A DNA stretch of 5,226 bases from Candidatus Omnitrophota bacterium (GTDB lineage Bacteria; Omnitrophota; Koll11; JAHIPI01), in assembly GCA_028718265.1 (NCBI GenBank), contig JAQUMG010000135.1, positions 1 through 5,226 on the forward strand. Reading direction: 5' to 3'. The stretch's first letter is position 1. The number at the start of each line of letters is the position of its first letter. Below are positions 1 through 5,226 of the stretch, piece by piece. The translations under genes were made by a program, and so were the position numbers. A model generated the notes under the pieces. It did no database searches. It worked only from the letters and a program-made list of their open reading frames with translations, and was not told where the DNA came from.

Positions 1-12
1 ACAGGTTTTTTT
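1..12 (+). terminator. Possible 3' end of an attenuator terminator upstream of pyrR (partial)
   Basis: The window opens with ACAGG followed by seven T residues at 6-12. This is what the last bases of a terminator stem and its U-tract look like. It lies 21 bases before the chosen pyrR start. PyrR-regulated operons usually carry a leader attenuator just upstream of the first gene, so the position fits. The stem's left arm and any antiterminator or PyrR-binding loop would lie left of the window, so no hairpin can be shown here. It could equally be a chance T-run or the terminator of an unrelated upstream gene. Confidence 0.3.
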
Positions 13-23
13 GTGCCCGCGAT

Positions 24-27
24 AGGA
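24..27 (+). promoter_or_regulatory. Shine-Dalgarno site for pyrR
   Basis: AGGA at 24-27 sits six bases before the ATG at 34. It supports that start over the in-frame GTG at 13, which directly follows the T-run and has only a weak AGG before it. It also favours 34 over the in-frame ATG at 61, which has no purine-rich site as good. Confidence 0.65.
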
Positions 28-33
28 ACTAAT

Positions 34-579
34 ATGGCATTTAAAGAAAAAGCGCAAATAATGGATAAAGATGCTATAGACAGGACCCTTGTGAGGATTT
101 CGCACGAAATCCTGGAGAAGAATAAAGATATAAGGGAGCTTGCCATAGTAGGTATCAGGAAAAGAGGGGAGTATCTGGCCGGCCGCATAGCACATAAGAT
201 TAAAGAAATAAGCGGAGAGAACGTCCCCATGGGTGCGCTTGATATTACTTTATACAGAGATGATCTGACCAAGATTTCAGAGCAACCTCTGGTTCACGCG
301 ACAGAGATAAATTTCAATATAGACGACAAAAGAATAATATTAGTTGACGATGTGTTGTATACGGGCAGGACCATAAGGTGCGCCCTGGACGCGTTAATAG
401 ATTTCGGCAGGCCCAGCCAGATTCAGCTGGCCGTATTGATTGACAGGGGCCACAGAGAGCTTCCCGTCAGGGCGGATTACGTCGGGAAAAACGTTCCGAC
501 CTCTTTAAAAGAAGACATTGAAGTGAAACTTGAGGAATCCGACGGAAAAGACGAAGTTGTCATATGCGAGAAAGACTAA
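34..579 (+). CDS. pyrR: PyrR: bifunctional pyr operon regulatory protein / uracil phosphoribosyltransferase
   Basis: PyrR binds pyr mRNA leaders when UMP is plentiful and promotes termination; it also has uracil phosphoribosyltransferase activity (uracil + PRPP to UMP). It is a cytosolic type I phosphoribosyltransferase fold. From the ATG at 34 the protein is 181 residues, which matches the Bacillus PyrR length, and it lines up with that protein almost without gaps. Visible motifs are the substrate-side block around [10 protein letters not shown] (about 69-78), the PRPP loop [10 protein letters not shown] (104-113), and the basic RNA-contact strand with R138, H140, R141 and R146 (DRGHREL, 137-143). 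H24 matches a histidine implicated in RNA binding in B. subtilis; the neighbouring position there is Thr18 but is Val20 here. The gene is first in the operon, six bases before pyrB, so there is no room for a second attenuator between them. Identity is very secure. RNA regulation is inferred, because the leader is outside the window. Confidence 0.95.
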   Translation: MAFKEKAQIMDKDAIDRTLVRISHEILEKNKDIRELAIVGIRKRGEYLAGRIAHKIKEISGENVPMGALDITLYRDDLTKISEQPLVHATEINFNIDDKRIILVDDVLYTGRTIRCALDALIDFGRPSQIQLAVLIDRGHRELPVRADYVGKNVPTSLKEDIEVKLEESDGKDEVVICEKD

Positions 580-585
580 CAGCGC

Positions 586-1548
586 ATGGTAAATAACACA
601 GATAAAAAGACAGTATGGACGAAAAAAGACCTTCTGGCATTAGAGTATCTTTCAAAAGAAGAGATAGATCTTATTTTATATACCGCAGCAAGCTTTAAAG
701 AAGTCACAACCCGCCAGATAAAGAAGGTCCCGGCCCTGCGCGGGAAGACAGTTGTTAACCTTTTCTATGAGCCCTCGACCAGGACGCGTACGTCTTTTGA
801 GCTGGCCGCAAAAAGATTATCCGCCGATGTTATAAATATCGCGACAGAATCGTCCAGCGTTACTAAGGGCGAAACTTTGATAGATACGGGCAGGAATATA
901 GAGGCCCTCAAAATAGATATAATAGTCGTCAGGCATAACTGTTCCGGCGCGCCGAATATTTTAGCGCAGGCGGTAAAATCAAGCGTCGTAAACGCCGGCG
1001 ACGGATGGCATGAGCACCCGACGCAGGCGCTTCTCGATATGTTTACGCTGAAAGAGAAATTCGGCAGGATCGAAGGACTCAATGTCAGCATAATAGGCGA
1101 CATCGCCCATTCCCGCGTTGCGAGATCGAATATATGGGGGCTGACAAAACTAGGCGCAAAAGTAACCGTCTGCGCCCCGCCGCTTTTGATCCCGGAAGGC
1201 ATAGAAAAGATGAACGTGAATGTTACCGACGATGTGGACGAGGCGCTGAAAGACGCCGATGCGATAAACGTGTTAAGGATGCAGTTTGAGCGGGATGAGG
1301 GAGTGGCCTTTCCGTCGAAAATAGAATATTTCAGACAATACGGCATCACTAAGGAAAGACTAGCCAAATGTAGGAAAGCCAAAGGAATAGTGGTCATGCA
1401 TCCCGGCCCCATAAACAGAGGTATCGAGATATCCAGTGAAGTTGCCGACGGCGCGCATTCAGTCATACTGGAGCAGGTGACGAACGGTATTGCCGTAAGA
1501 ATGGCCGTGCTCTACCTTGTTGCACACGCGAAGGAGATCCAGAGGTGA
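586..1548 (+). CDS. pyrB: Aspartate carbamoyltransferase catalytic subunit (PyrB)
   Basis: This enzyme catalyses the committed pyrimidine step: carbamoyl phosphate + L-aspartate to N-carbamoyl-aspartate + phosphate. The 320-residue protein is close to the family's usual 300-315, with a slightly longer N-terminus. The carbamoyl-phosphate loop STRTRT is at 64-69. A mobile-loop lysine in the SVTKGE block (91-96; K94) supplies the residue shared between trimer subunits. R116-H117, the HPTQALLDM block (144-152), GDIAHSRVARSN (171-182), the aspartate-binding VLRMQ segment (229-233) and HPGPINRG (272-279) complete the active site. No key residue is missing. No pyrI regulatory subunit gene is adjacent, so the enzyme is probably a simple trimer or a complex with dihydroorotase rather than an E. 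coli-type allosteric dodecamer. The start is ATG, six bases after pyrR, with only a weak upstream purine run (GAGAAAG). Its last codons contain the ribosome site of pyrC and its stop overlaps the pyrC start. Confidence 0.97.
   Translation: MVNNTDKKTVWTKKDLLALEYLSKEEIDLILYTAASFKEVTTRQIKKVPALRGKTVVNLFYEPSTRTRTSFELAAKRLSADVINIATESSSVTKGETLIDTGRNIEALKIDIIVVRHNCSGAPNILAQAVKSSVVNAGDGWHEHPTQALLDMFTLKEKFGRIEGLNVSIIGDIAHSRVARSNIWGLTKLGAKVTVCAPPLLIPEGIEKMNVNVTDDVDEALKDADAINVLRMQFERDEGVAFPSKIEYFRQYGITKERLAKCRKAKGIVVMHPGPINRGIEISSEVADGAHSVILEQVTNGIAVRMAVLYLVAHAKEIQR
1531..1536 (+). promoter_or_regulatory. Shine-Dalgarno site for pyrC inside the pyrB 3' end
   Basis: AAGGAG at 1531-1536 lies eight bases before the GTG start of pyrC, within the last codons of pyrB. 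It is the strongest ribosome site in the window. It decides the GTG start, which overlaps the pyrB stop in a GTGA arrangement, and it points to translational coupling of pyrB and pyrC. Confidence 0.8.
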
Positions 1549-2816
1549 AGTATCTGATAAAAAACGGACGGGTCATTGACCCCGCCAATTCAATCGATGA
1601 TTCCCTCGATATTCTGGTTTCGGACGGGAAGATCGATAGAATCGGCAAAAAAATAGATGTCAAAGCAGATGAAACCATAGACGCCGCAGGTAAAATCGTC
1701 GCGGCAGGTCTTGTCGATATGCATACACACCTGAGAGAGCCGGGCAGGGAGGATAAGGAGACAGTAGCTACTGGCACCCGTGCTGCCGTTAAGGGCGGTT
1801 TTACGACAATAGCATGTATGTCCAATACCGAGCCGCCGATCGATGACGCAAAGGTAGTCAGGCTGTTAAAAGATATAATAAAAAGGGACGCGCTGTCGGA
1901 GGTGTTAATAGTAGGCGCAATAACGGAAAACCGGTTCGGCAGGAAACTTACTGATTTTAAGGCGATGAAGAAAGAAGGGATAATAGCGGTATCGGACGAT
2001 GGCTCGTCGGTGGACAATGAAAAATTGATGTGCGATGCGCTTAAAGAGGCGAAAAAAACACATCTTCTCCTGATAGATCATTGCGAAGATTTGCGGCTTT
2101 CCGGCCGCGGCGTTATGAATCAGGGTTTCATAGCTACGAAAATGGGATTGCGCGGCATGCCCGCGGAGTCGGAATACGAAAGAGTGAAACGCGATGTCGC
2201 TCTGGCAACAAAGATGTCCGCTCGTATACATATCGCGCATGTCAGCTGCAGAGAATCCGTTGAAATAATACGCAGGGCCAAGAAAAAAGGAATAAAAGTG
2301 ACGGCAGAAACAGCACCTCATTACTTTGCTCTTACCGAAGACTGCTGCGTTACTTATGATACCAACACAAAGATGAATCCGCCGCTTCGTACGAAAGAAG
2401 ACGTTATCGCCATAAAAGAGGGCCTTAAAGACGGTACCATAGACGTGATAGCGACTGACCACGCGCCGCATACGGACTCTGAAAAAGATGTTGAGTTTGA
2501 TTTCGCGCCGTTCGGTATCATAGGTCTCGAAACAGCCCTGAGCCTGGCGGTCATGGAACTTGTAGACAAAAAAGTACTTTCCTGGAACGAACTGATTCTT
2601 AAAATGTCGGTGAATCCGAGCAGGATATTAGGCATAGACAGGGGGGCGCTTAAGGAAGGCGGCACAGCAAATATCGTCGTTATTGATCCTGACGAGAAGT
2701 ATATATATAAAAAAGATACAATAGAATCCAGATCAAGGAACTCGCCTTTTATAGATTGGGAATTAAAAGGAAGGGCAAAAATAGTTTTTGTAGGCGGGAA
2801 TCCTGTAATGAAATAG
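1545..2816 (+). CDS. pyrC: Dihydroorotase, type I, zinc metalloenzyme (PyrC)
   Basis: Dihydroorotase reversibly cyclises N-carbamoyl-aspartate to dihydroorotate in the cytosol. The 423-residue length and motifs place it in the type I (Bacillus/Aquifex-like) amidohydrolase branch rather than the shorter E. coli type II. The metal-binding HxH is at H60/H62 in DMHTHLREPG (59-67), with substrate residues R64 and N94. Further metal or active-site positions are D151/D152 in SDDG, H179 in IDHCED, H232 in IAHVS, N278 in MNPPLR and D305 in ATDHAPH, with H309 nearby. All expected ligands are present, so this is a catalytic enzyme and not the inactive PyrC' partner seen in some bacteria. The N-terminal strands (1-55) and C-terminal block (about 365-423) form the small beta domain typical of amidohydrolases. 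The start is GTG, overlapping the pyrB stop by four bases. Type I dihydroorotases are known to associate with aspartate transcarbamoylase in some species, and the overlap is consistent with co-assembly, though that is inference. Confidence 0.97.
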   Translation: MKYLIKNGRVIDPANSIDDSLDILVSDGKIDRIGKKIDVKADETIDAAGKIVAAGLVDMHTHLREPGREDKETVATGTRAAVKGGFTTIACMSNTEPPIDDAKVVRLLKDIIKRDALSEVLIVGAITENRFGRKLTDFKAMKKEGIIAVSDDGSSVDNEKLMCDALKEAKKTHLLLIDHCEDLRLSGRGVMNQGFIATKMGLRGMPAESEYERVKRDVALATKMSARIHIAHVSCRESVEIIRRAKKKGIKVTAETAPHYFALTEDCCVTYDTNTKMNPPLRTKEDVIAIKEGLKDGTIDVIATDHAPHTDSEKDVEFDFAPFGIIGLETALSLAVMELVDKKVLSWNELILKMSVNPSRILGIDRGALKEGGTANIVVIDPDEKYIYKKDTIESRSRNSPFIDWELKGRAKIVFVGGNPVMK

Positions 2817-2819
2817 AGG
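2815..2819 (+). promoter_or_regulatory. Shine-Dalgarno site for the EndoQ gene
   Basis: AGAGG at 2815-2819 overlaps the pyrC stop codon (TAG at 2814-2816) and ends five bases before the ATG at 2825. It supports that start, where the protein opens directly with the first PHP metal motif. A TTG at 2756 in the same frame would only add 23 unconserved residues lying inside pyrC. Confidence 0.7.
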
Positions 2820-2824
2820 CATTT

Positions 2825-4057
2825 ATGCCGTACATCGCTGATCTGCACATCCACTCAAAATACTCGCGCGCCACAAGCCCGGACATGGATATTGAAAACC
2901 TGAGCAAGTGGGCGAAGATAAAGGGCATAAATATGCTGGGAACGGGCGATTTTACCCACCCGGCGTGGCTCAGGGAATTAAGAGAAAAACTCGCGGAAAA
3001 AGAATACGGCGTATATGAACATAACGGTGTTGATTATGTACTTTCGACGGAAGTATCCAATATATATTTCAAAAACGGAAAAGTGCGAAAGATACATAAC
3101 ATAATAATAGCACCGTCTTTCGCCGTGGCGGATGAAATAAGTAAGATGCTGTCCGAATACGGGACGCTGGAGTCCGACGGACGGCCCATATTGAGTATCG
3201 AATGCGACAAGATGGCGAAGGCATTGCGGAAGATAAGCAGAGATATAATGATTATCCCCGCGCACATATGGACACCGCATTTCAGCTTATTCGGCTCGAA
3301 CTCAGGATTCGACAGTATCACGGAATGCTTTGAGGACGAAACCGCGTCTCTGACAGCGCTTGAGACAGGGCTCTCGAGCGACCCGCCGATGAACTGGCGG
3401 CTGTCCGCTTTGGATAAATATACCCTGGTCTCTAATTCCGACGCGCATTCGCCGTCCAAGATCGGCCGAGAAGCCAATGTTTTCAGAGAGAAAACCGGAT
3501 ATAAAGAATTAAAAGGGATATTAGAAAAAAAAGACAAAGAGAGATTTTCATACACGGTAGAATTTTTCCCCGAAGAGGGCAAGTACCACTGGGACGGCCA
3601 TAGGAACTGCGAAGCACGCCTTTCGCCGAAAGAAGCTAAAAATGTAAATTATAGATGTCCTCACTGCGGTAAAAAACTGACCATCGGCGTGATGAACCGG
3701 GTAGAGCGTCTTGCCGACAGGCCCGAAAGTTTTGTATTGGAGAATGCCCCGGGGTATAGAAATCTTGTGCCGCTGGTTGAAATAATAGCGGACTCAATGG
3801 GGGTCGGCAAAGAATCCATAGGAGCCGCAAGAGAGTACCATTCATTGATACAGAGACTCGGCAGTGAGTTTGAGATACTCCTTTATATGTCGAAAGAGGA
3901 GATTCTCGAAAAATGCCCGCCCAAAATAGCGAGCGGCATAATAAATGTGAGAGAAGGCAGGGTGCGCGTCCTCCCCGGCTACGACGGCGTGTACGGCACG
4001 ATCGAGATATTCGCCGAGGGTGACCGCAAAGAAGACAAACAACTTACATTCTTCTGA
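2825..4057 (+). CDS. Endonuclease Q (EndoQ)-family PHP-domain DNA repair nuclease
   Basis: EndoQ enzymes nick DNA 5' of deaminated bases (uracil, hypoxanthine, xanthine) and abasic sites, starting a repair route separate from uracil glycosylases. They are known from Thermococcales, some methanogens and some bacteria, and are often mislabelled as UvrD/helicase-related. The 410-residue protein shows the full family layout. A PHP metal-binding domain fills about 1-245: H8 and H10 in DLHIHSKYS, D42/H45 in GTGDFTHP, E76 in STEVSN, H91, H147 and H152 in PAHIWTPHF, and D206/H208 in SNSDAHS. A zinc-finger segment follows at about 255-285, with C262, C278 and C281 and possibly H259. The C-terminal domain (about 310-395) has the VPLVEII segment and the PGYDGVYG signature (384-391). 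The tail ends in QLTFF, resembling a clamp-binding peptide. The gene sits 8 bases after pyrC and 5 before pyrK, so it should be co-transcribed with pyrimidine genes. Family assignment is strong; substrate range is inferred from characterised relatives. Confidence 0.88.
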   Translation: MPYIADLHIHSKYSRATSPDMDIENLSKWAKIKGINMLGTGDFTHPAWLRELREKLAEKEYGVYEHNGVDYVLSTEVSNIYFKNGKVRKIHNIIIAPSFAVADEISKMLSEYGTLESDGRPILSIECDKMAKALRKISRDIMIIPAHIWTPHFSLFGSNSGFDSITECFEDETASLTALETGLSSDPPMNWRLSALDKYTLVSNSDAHSPSKIGREANVFREKTGYKELKGILEKKDKERFSYTVEFFPEEGKYHWDGHRNCEARLSPKEAKNVNYRCPHCGKKLTIGVMNRVERLADRPESFVLENAPGYRNLVPLVEIIADSMGVGKESIGAAREYHSLIQRLGSEFEILLYMSKEEILEKCPPKIASGIINVREGRVRVLPGYDGVYGTIEIFAEGDRKEDKQLTFF

Positions 4058-4062
4058 AAAAC

Positions 4063-4854
4063 ATGGCAAAACACATAATAGCAAAAGTAATATCGCAGAA
4101 AGAGCCGAAAAAAGGATGCTTCAGAATGGCTATCGAAGCGCCGGCCGTCGCTAAGCAGGCCAGAGCAGGGCAATTTCTGCATATTCGATGCGGCAGCTCA
4201 AAAGATCCGCTTTTGAGAAGGCCTATCAGTATACATAAAATAGGTAAAAAAAGTGTCGAGATAATGTATAATGTAGTAGGCAGGGGCACAACGATTTTGT
4301 CCGGGAAGAAATCGGGCGACACAATCGACATGATAGGCCCGCTGGGCAACGGGTTTAAAATATCCAAAAACAACAAATCGGTGAAACTGCTGGTCGCCGG
4401 CGGAATGGGCGTAGCGCCGCTTATGGCGTTGGCGGAAGAGCTGGCAGAAAACAACAGAGCGGCGAAAAAGATAATTGTACTGGGCGCAAAGACGGGACAG
4501 CACATCCTTTGCGAAAATGAATTTAAGAAACTCGGCGTAGAAGTGCATATAGCCACCGAAGACGGCAGCGTAGGCAAAAAAAGCCTTGCTACGGACCTTG
4601 CGAAAGAGATAATCGCGTCCAGAAAATATAAATGGAGCGAGGTCTGCATTTATACGGCCGGCCCTATGCCGATGATAAAAGCGCTTTGCGCCTTTATGGA
4701 AGGATGCAGCCTCGAGTCACAGGCATCGCTCGAAGAGAAAATGGCGTGCGGTTTAGGAGCGTGTCTAGGGTGCGTCGTAGATACGCAGGCAGGTTATAAG
4801 CGCGTATGCAAAGACGGCCCGGTATTTAATCTGTGCGACGTTATTTGCGAGTAA
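4063..4854 (+). CDS. pyrK: Dihydroorotate dehydrogenase B electron-transfer subunit (PyrK)
   Basis: PyrK is the FAD and [2Fe-2S] subunit of class 1B dihydroorotate dehydrogenase. It takes electrons from the PyrD FMN through the cluster to FAD and then to NAD+. The 263-residue length is normal for the family. A ferredoxin-reductase-like FAD barrel spans about 1-100, with the flavin motif RRPIS at 52-56 and a following VGRGT turn (72-76). The NAD-binding domain spans about 105-215, with GGMGVAPL (113-120) and YTAGPMPM (197-204). The C-terminal cluster-binding loop has C229, C234, C237 and C249 (spacing C-x4-C-x2-C-x11-C), followed by DGPVF (251-255), a hallmark of PyrK. It is placed directly before pyrD, as in Bacillus. 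The ATG follows the EndoQ stop by five bases, with no clear Shine-Dalgarno site, so reinitiation or coupling is likely. The main alternative, a sulfhydrogenase or NADPH-dependent ferredoxin-oxidoreductase subunit, is ruled out by the pyrD neighbour. Confidence 0.95.
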   Translation: MAKHIIAKVISQKEPKKGCFRMAIEAPAVAKQARAGQFLHIRCGSSKDPLLRRPISIHKIGKKSVEIMYNVVGRGTTILSGKKSGDTIDMIGPLGNGFKISKNNKSVKLLVAGGMGVAPLMALAEELAENNRAAKKIIVLGAKTGQHILCENEFKKLGVEVHIATEDGSVGKKSLATDLAKEIIASRKYKWSEVCIYTAGPMPMIKALCAFMEGCSLESQASLEEKMACGLGACLGCVVDTQAGYKRVCKDGPVFNLCDVICE

Positions 4855-4857
4855 AAA

Positions 4858-5226
4858 ATGAAACCTAATCTTAAAGTAAAAATCGGTAACATAGAGATGA
4901 AAAGTCCGGTAACGGTGGGGTCCGGTACTTTCGGCTACGGCGAAGAATTCTCGGGCCTGACCGACATAAAGGATCTGGGCGCTATAGTGAGTAAGACAAT
5001 AACGCTTAATGCAAGGGTCGGGAATAAACCGCCGAGAATCGCGGAAACCCCGTCAGGCATGCTTAATTCCATCGGGCTCGAAAATCCGGGCGTGGACAGG
5101 TTTTTAAAAGAAAAATTGCCGGTTATGGCCAAATTTAAGATTCCCGTCATTGTCAGTATAGCCGGCGGAAGCAAAGAAGAATACAAAGAGATCGCCGGGA
5201 AACTCGATAAAGCCGGCAGTATAGAC
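4858..5226 (+). CDS. pyrD: Dihydroorotate dehydrogenase B catalytic subunit (PyrD, class 1B), 3' end beyond the window
   Basis: This FMN-containing TIM-barrel subunit oxidises dihydroorotate to orotate and passes electrons to PyrK. Only the first 123 codons are present and the frame stays open to the last base, so the gene is cut by the window edge and not broken; the full family length is about 300-310. Visible N-terminal features are the opening strands with the FMN-proximal GSGTFGYG turn (21-28), K46 in the VSKTIT segment (a conserved FMN/substrate lysine), MLNSIGLENPG (68-78) and the VSIAGGS strand (99-105). The NSIGL-NPG block is typical of class 1 enzymes, and pairing with pyrK fixes the subclass as 1B. 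The catalytic-base cysteine and the remaining FMN phosphate-binding region are not in view. The ATG follows the pyrK stop by three bases, with only a weak GAG-type site before it, suggesting coupled translation of the two subunits. Confidence 0.95.
   Translation, partial: MKPNLKVKIGNIEMKSPVTVGSGTFGYGEEFSGLTDIKDLGAIVSKTITLNARVGNKPPRIAETPSGMLNSIGLENPGVDRFLKEKLPVMAKFKIPVIVSIAGGSKEEYKEIAGKLDKAGSID

Larger units (their letters stand above)
34..5226 (+). other. pyr operon (pyrR-pyrB-pyrC-EndoQ-pyrK-pyrD...), continuing past the right edge
   Basis: Six genes run in one direction with gaps of 6, -4, 8, 5 and 3 bases. I see no internal terminator hairpin and no room for a promoter outside coding sequence, so a single transcript is the simplest reading. 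The PyrR attenuator, if present, must lie upstream. Genes for carbamoyl phosphate synthetase, orotate phosphoribosyltransferase and OMP decarboxylase are not in the window; the last two may follow pyrD. Confidence 0.85.

Noticed and set aside
13..33. Earlier GTG start for PyrR adding seven residues
   Set aside because: It directly follows the T-run and has only a weak AGG site. The ATG at 34 has AGGA at good spacing and gives the 181-residue length usual for PyrR.
177..184. Perfect 8-base palindrome GGCCGGCC within pyrR
   Set aside because: It encodes ordinary Ala-Gly-Arg codons in a conserved gene; a single palindrome of this size has no supporting context as an operator or attachment site.
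765..1466. Long open frame of 233 codons on the minus strand opposite pyrB
   Set aside because: It lies wholly opposite a gene with every catalytic motif intact, its predicted protein is Ser/Ala/Pro-rich with no recognisable domain, and it is best explained by codon bias of the + strand gene.
1463..2017. Minus-strand open frame of 184 codons opposite the pyrB/pyrC junction
   Set aside because: Low-complexity Ser/Ala/Pro-rich product, no ribosome site pattern worth noting, and fully overlapped by well-supported coding sequence.
2081..2263. Small + strand frame of 60 codons within pyrC
   Set aside because: Out-of-frame shadow of pyrC with an arginine-rich random-looking product and no ribosome site.
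2756..2824. 23-codon N-terminal extension of the EndoQ gene starting at TTG inside pyrC
   Set aside because: The added residues are basic and unconserved, the TTG has no good ribosome site, and the ATG at 2825 has AGAGG five bases upstream and begins right at the PHP motif.
4044..4649. Minus-strand open frame of 201 codons with hydrophobic stretches opposite pyrK
   Set aside because: It could pass for a membrane protein, but it is antisense to a PyrK gene with intact FAD, NAD and iron-sulfur motifs; the hydrophobicity mirrors Lys/Glu/Gly/Ala codons read backwards.

Overview
The window holds one compact, single-direction operon for de novo UMP synthesis, interrupted by a DNA-repair gene. From left to right it reads pyrR, pyrB, pyrC, an endonuclease Q (EndoQ)-type PHP nuclease, pyrK and the first 123 codons of pyrD. 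Everything is on the + strand. Gaps between genes are 3 to 8 bases, except pyrB/pyrC, which overlap by 4 bases. No stretch over 50 bases lacks a gene, and I see no tRNA, rRNA, CRISPR, IS element or long repeat.

The genes cover consecutive pathway steps. PyrB makes carbamoyl-aspartate, PyrC closes the dihydroorotate ring, and PyrD (class 1B) with PyrK oxidises dihydroorotate to orotate using NAD+. PyrR would sense UMP/PRPP status and attenuate the operon. The car genes (carbamoyl phosphate), pyrE and pyrF are not in the window; pyrF/pyrE may lie downstream and car elsewhere. The order is Bacillus-like (pyrR-pyrB-pyrC-...-pyrK-pyrD), but the EndoQ gene sits roughly where carA/carB sit in Bacillus.

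The organism is a bacterium: it has Shine-Dalgarno sites, GTG/ATG starts, PyrR and the PyrK/PyrD 1B pair. Mid-range base composition, heavy use of ATA (Ile) and AGA/AGG (Arg) codons, and a Firmicutes-like pyr order with non-Firmicutes protein texture suggest an uncultured lineage of the Omnitrophota or a neighbouring PVC/candidate phylum. That placement is a low-confidence inference.

The point most worth a second look is the EndoQ gene, a nuclease for deaminated bases (uracil, hypoxanthine, xanthine), lodged with operon-style spacing between pyrC and pyrK. Its C-terminal tail resembles a sliding-clamp-binding peptide. A run of seven T residues at the left edge may be the tail of the PyrR-controlled attenuator, whose body lies outside the window.
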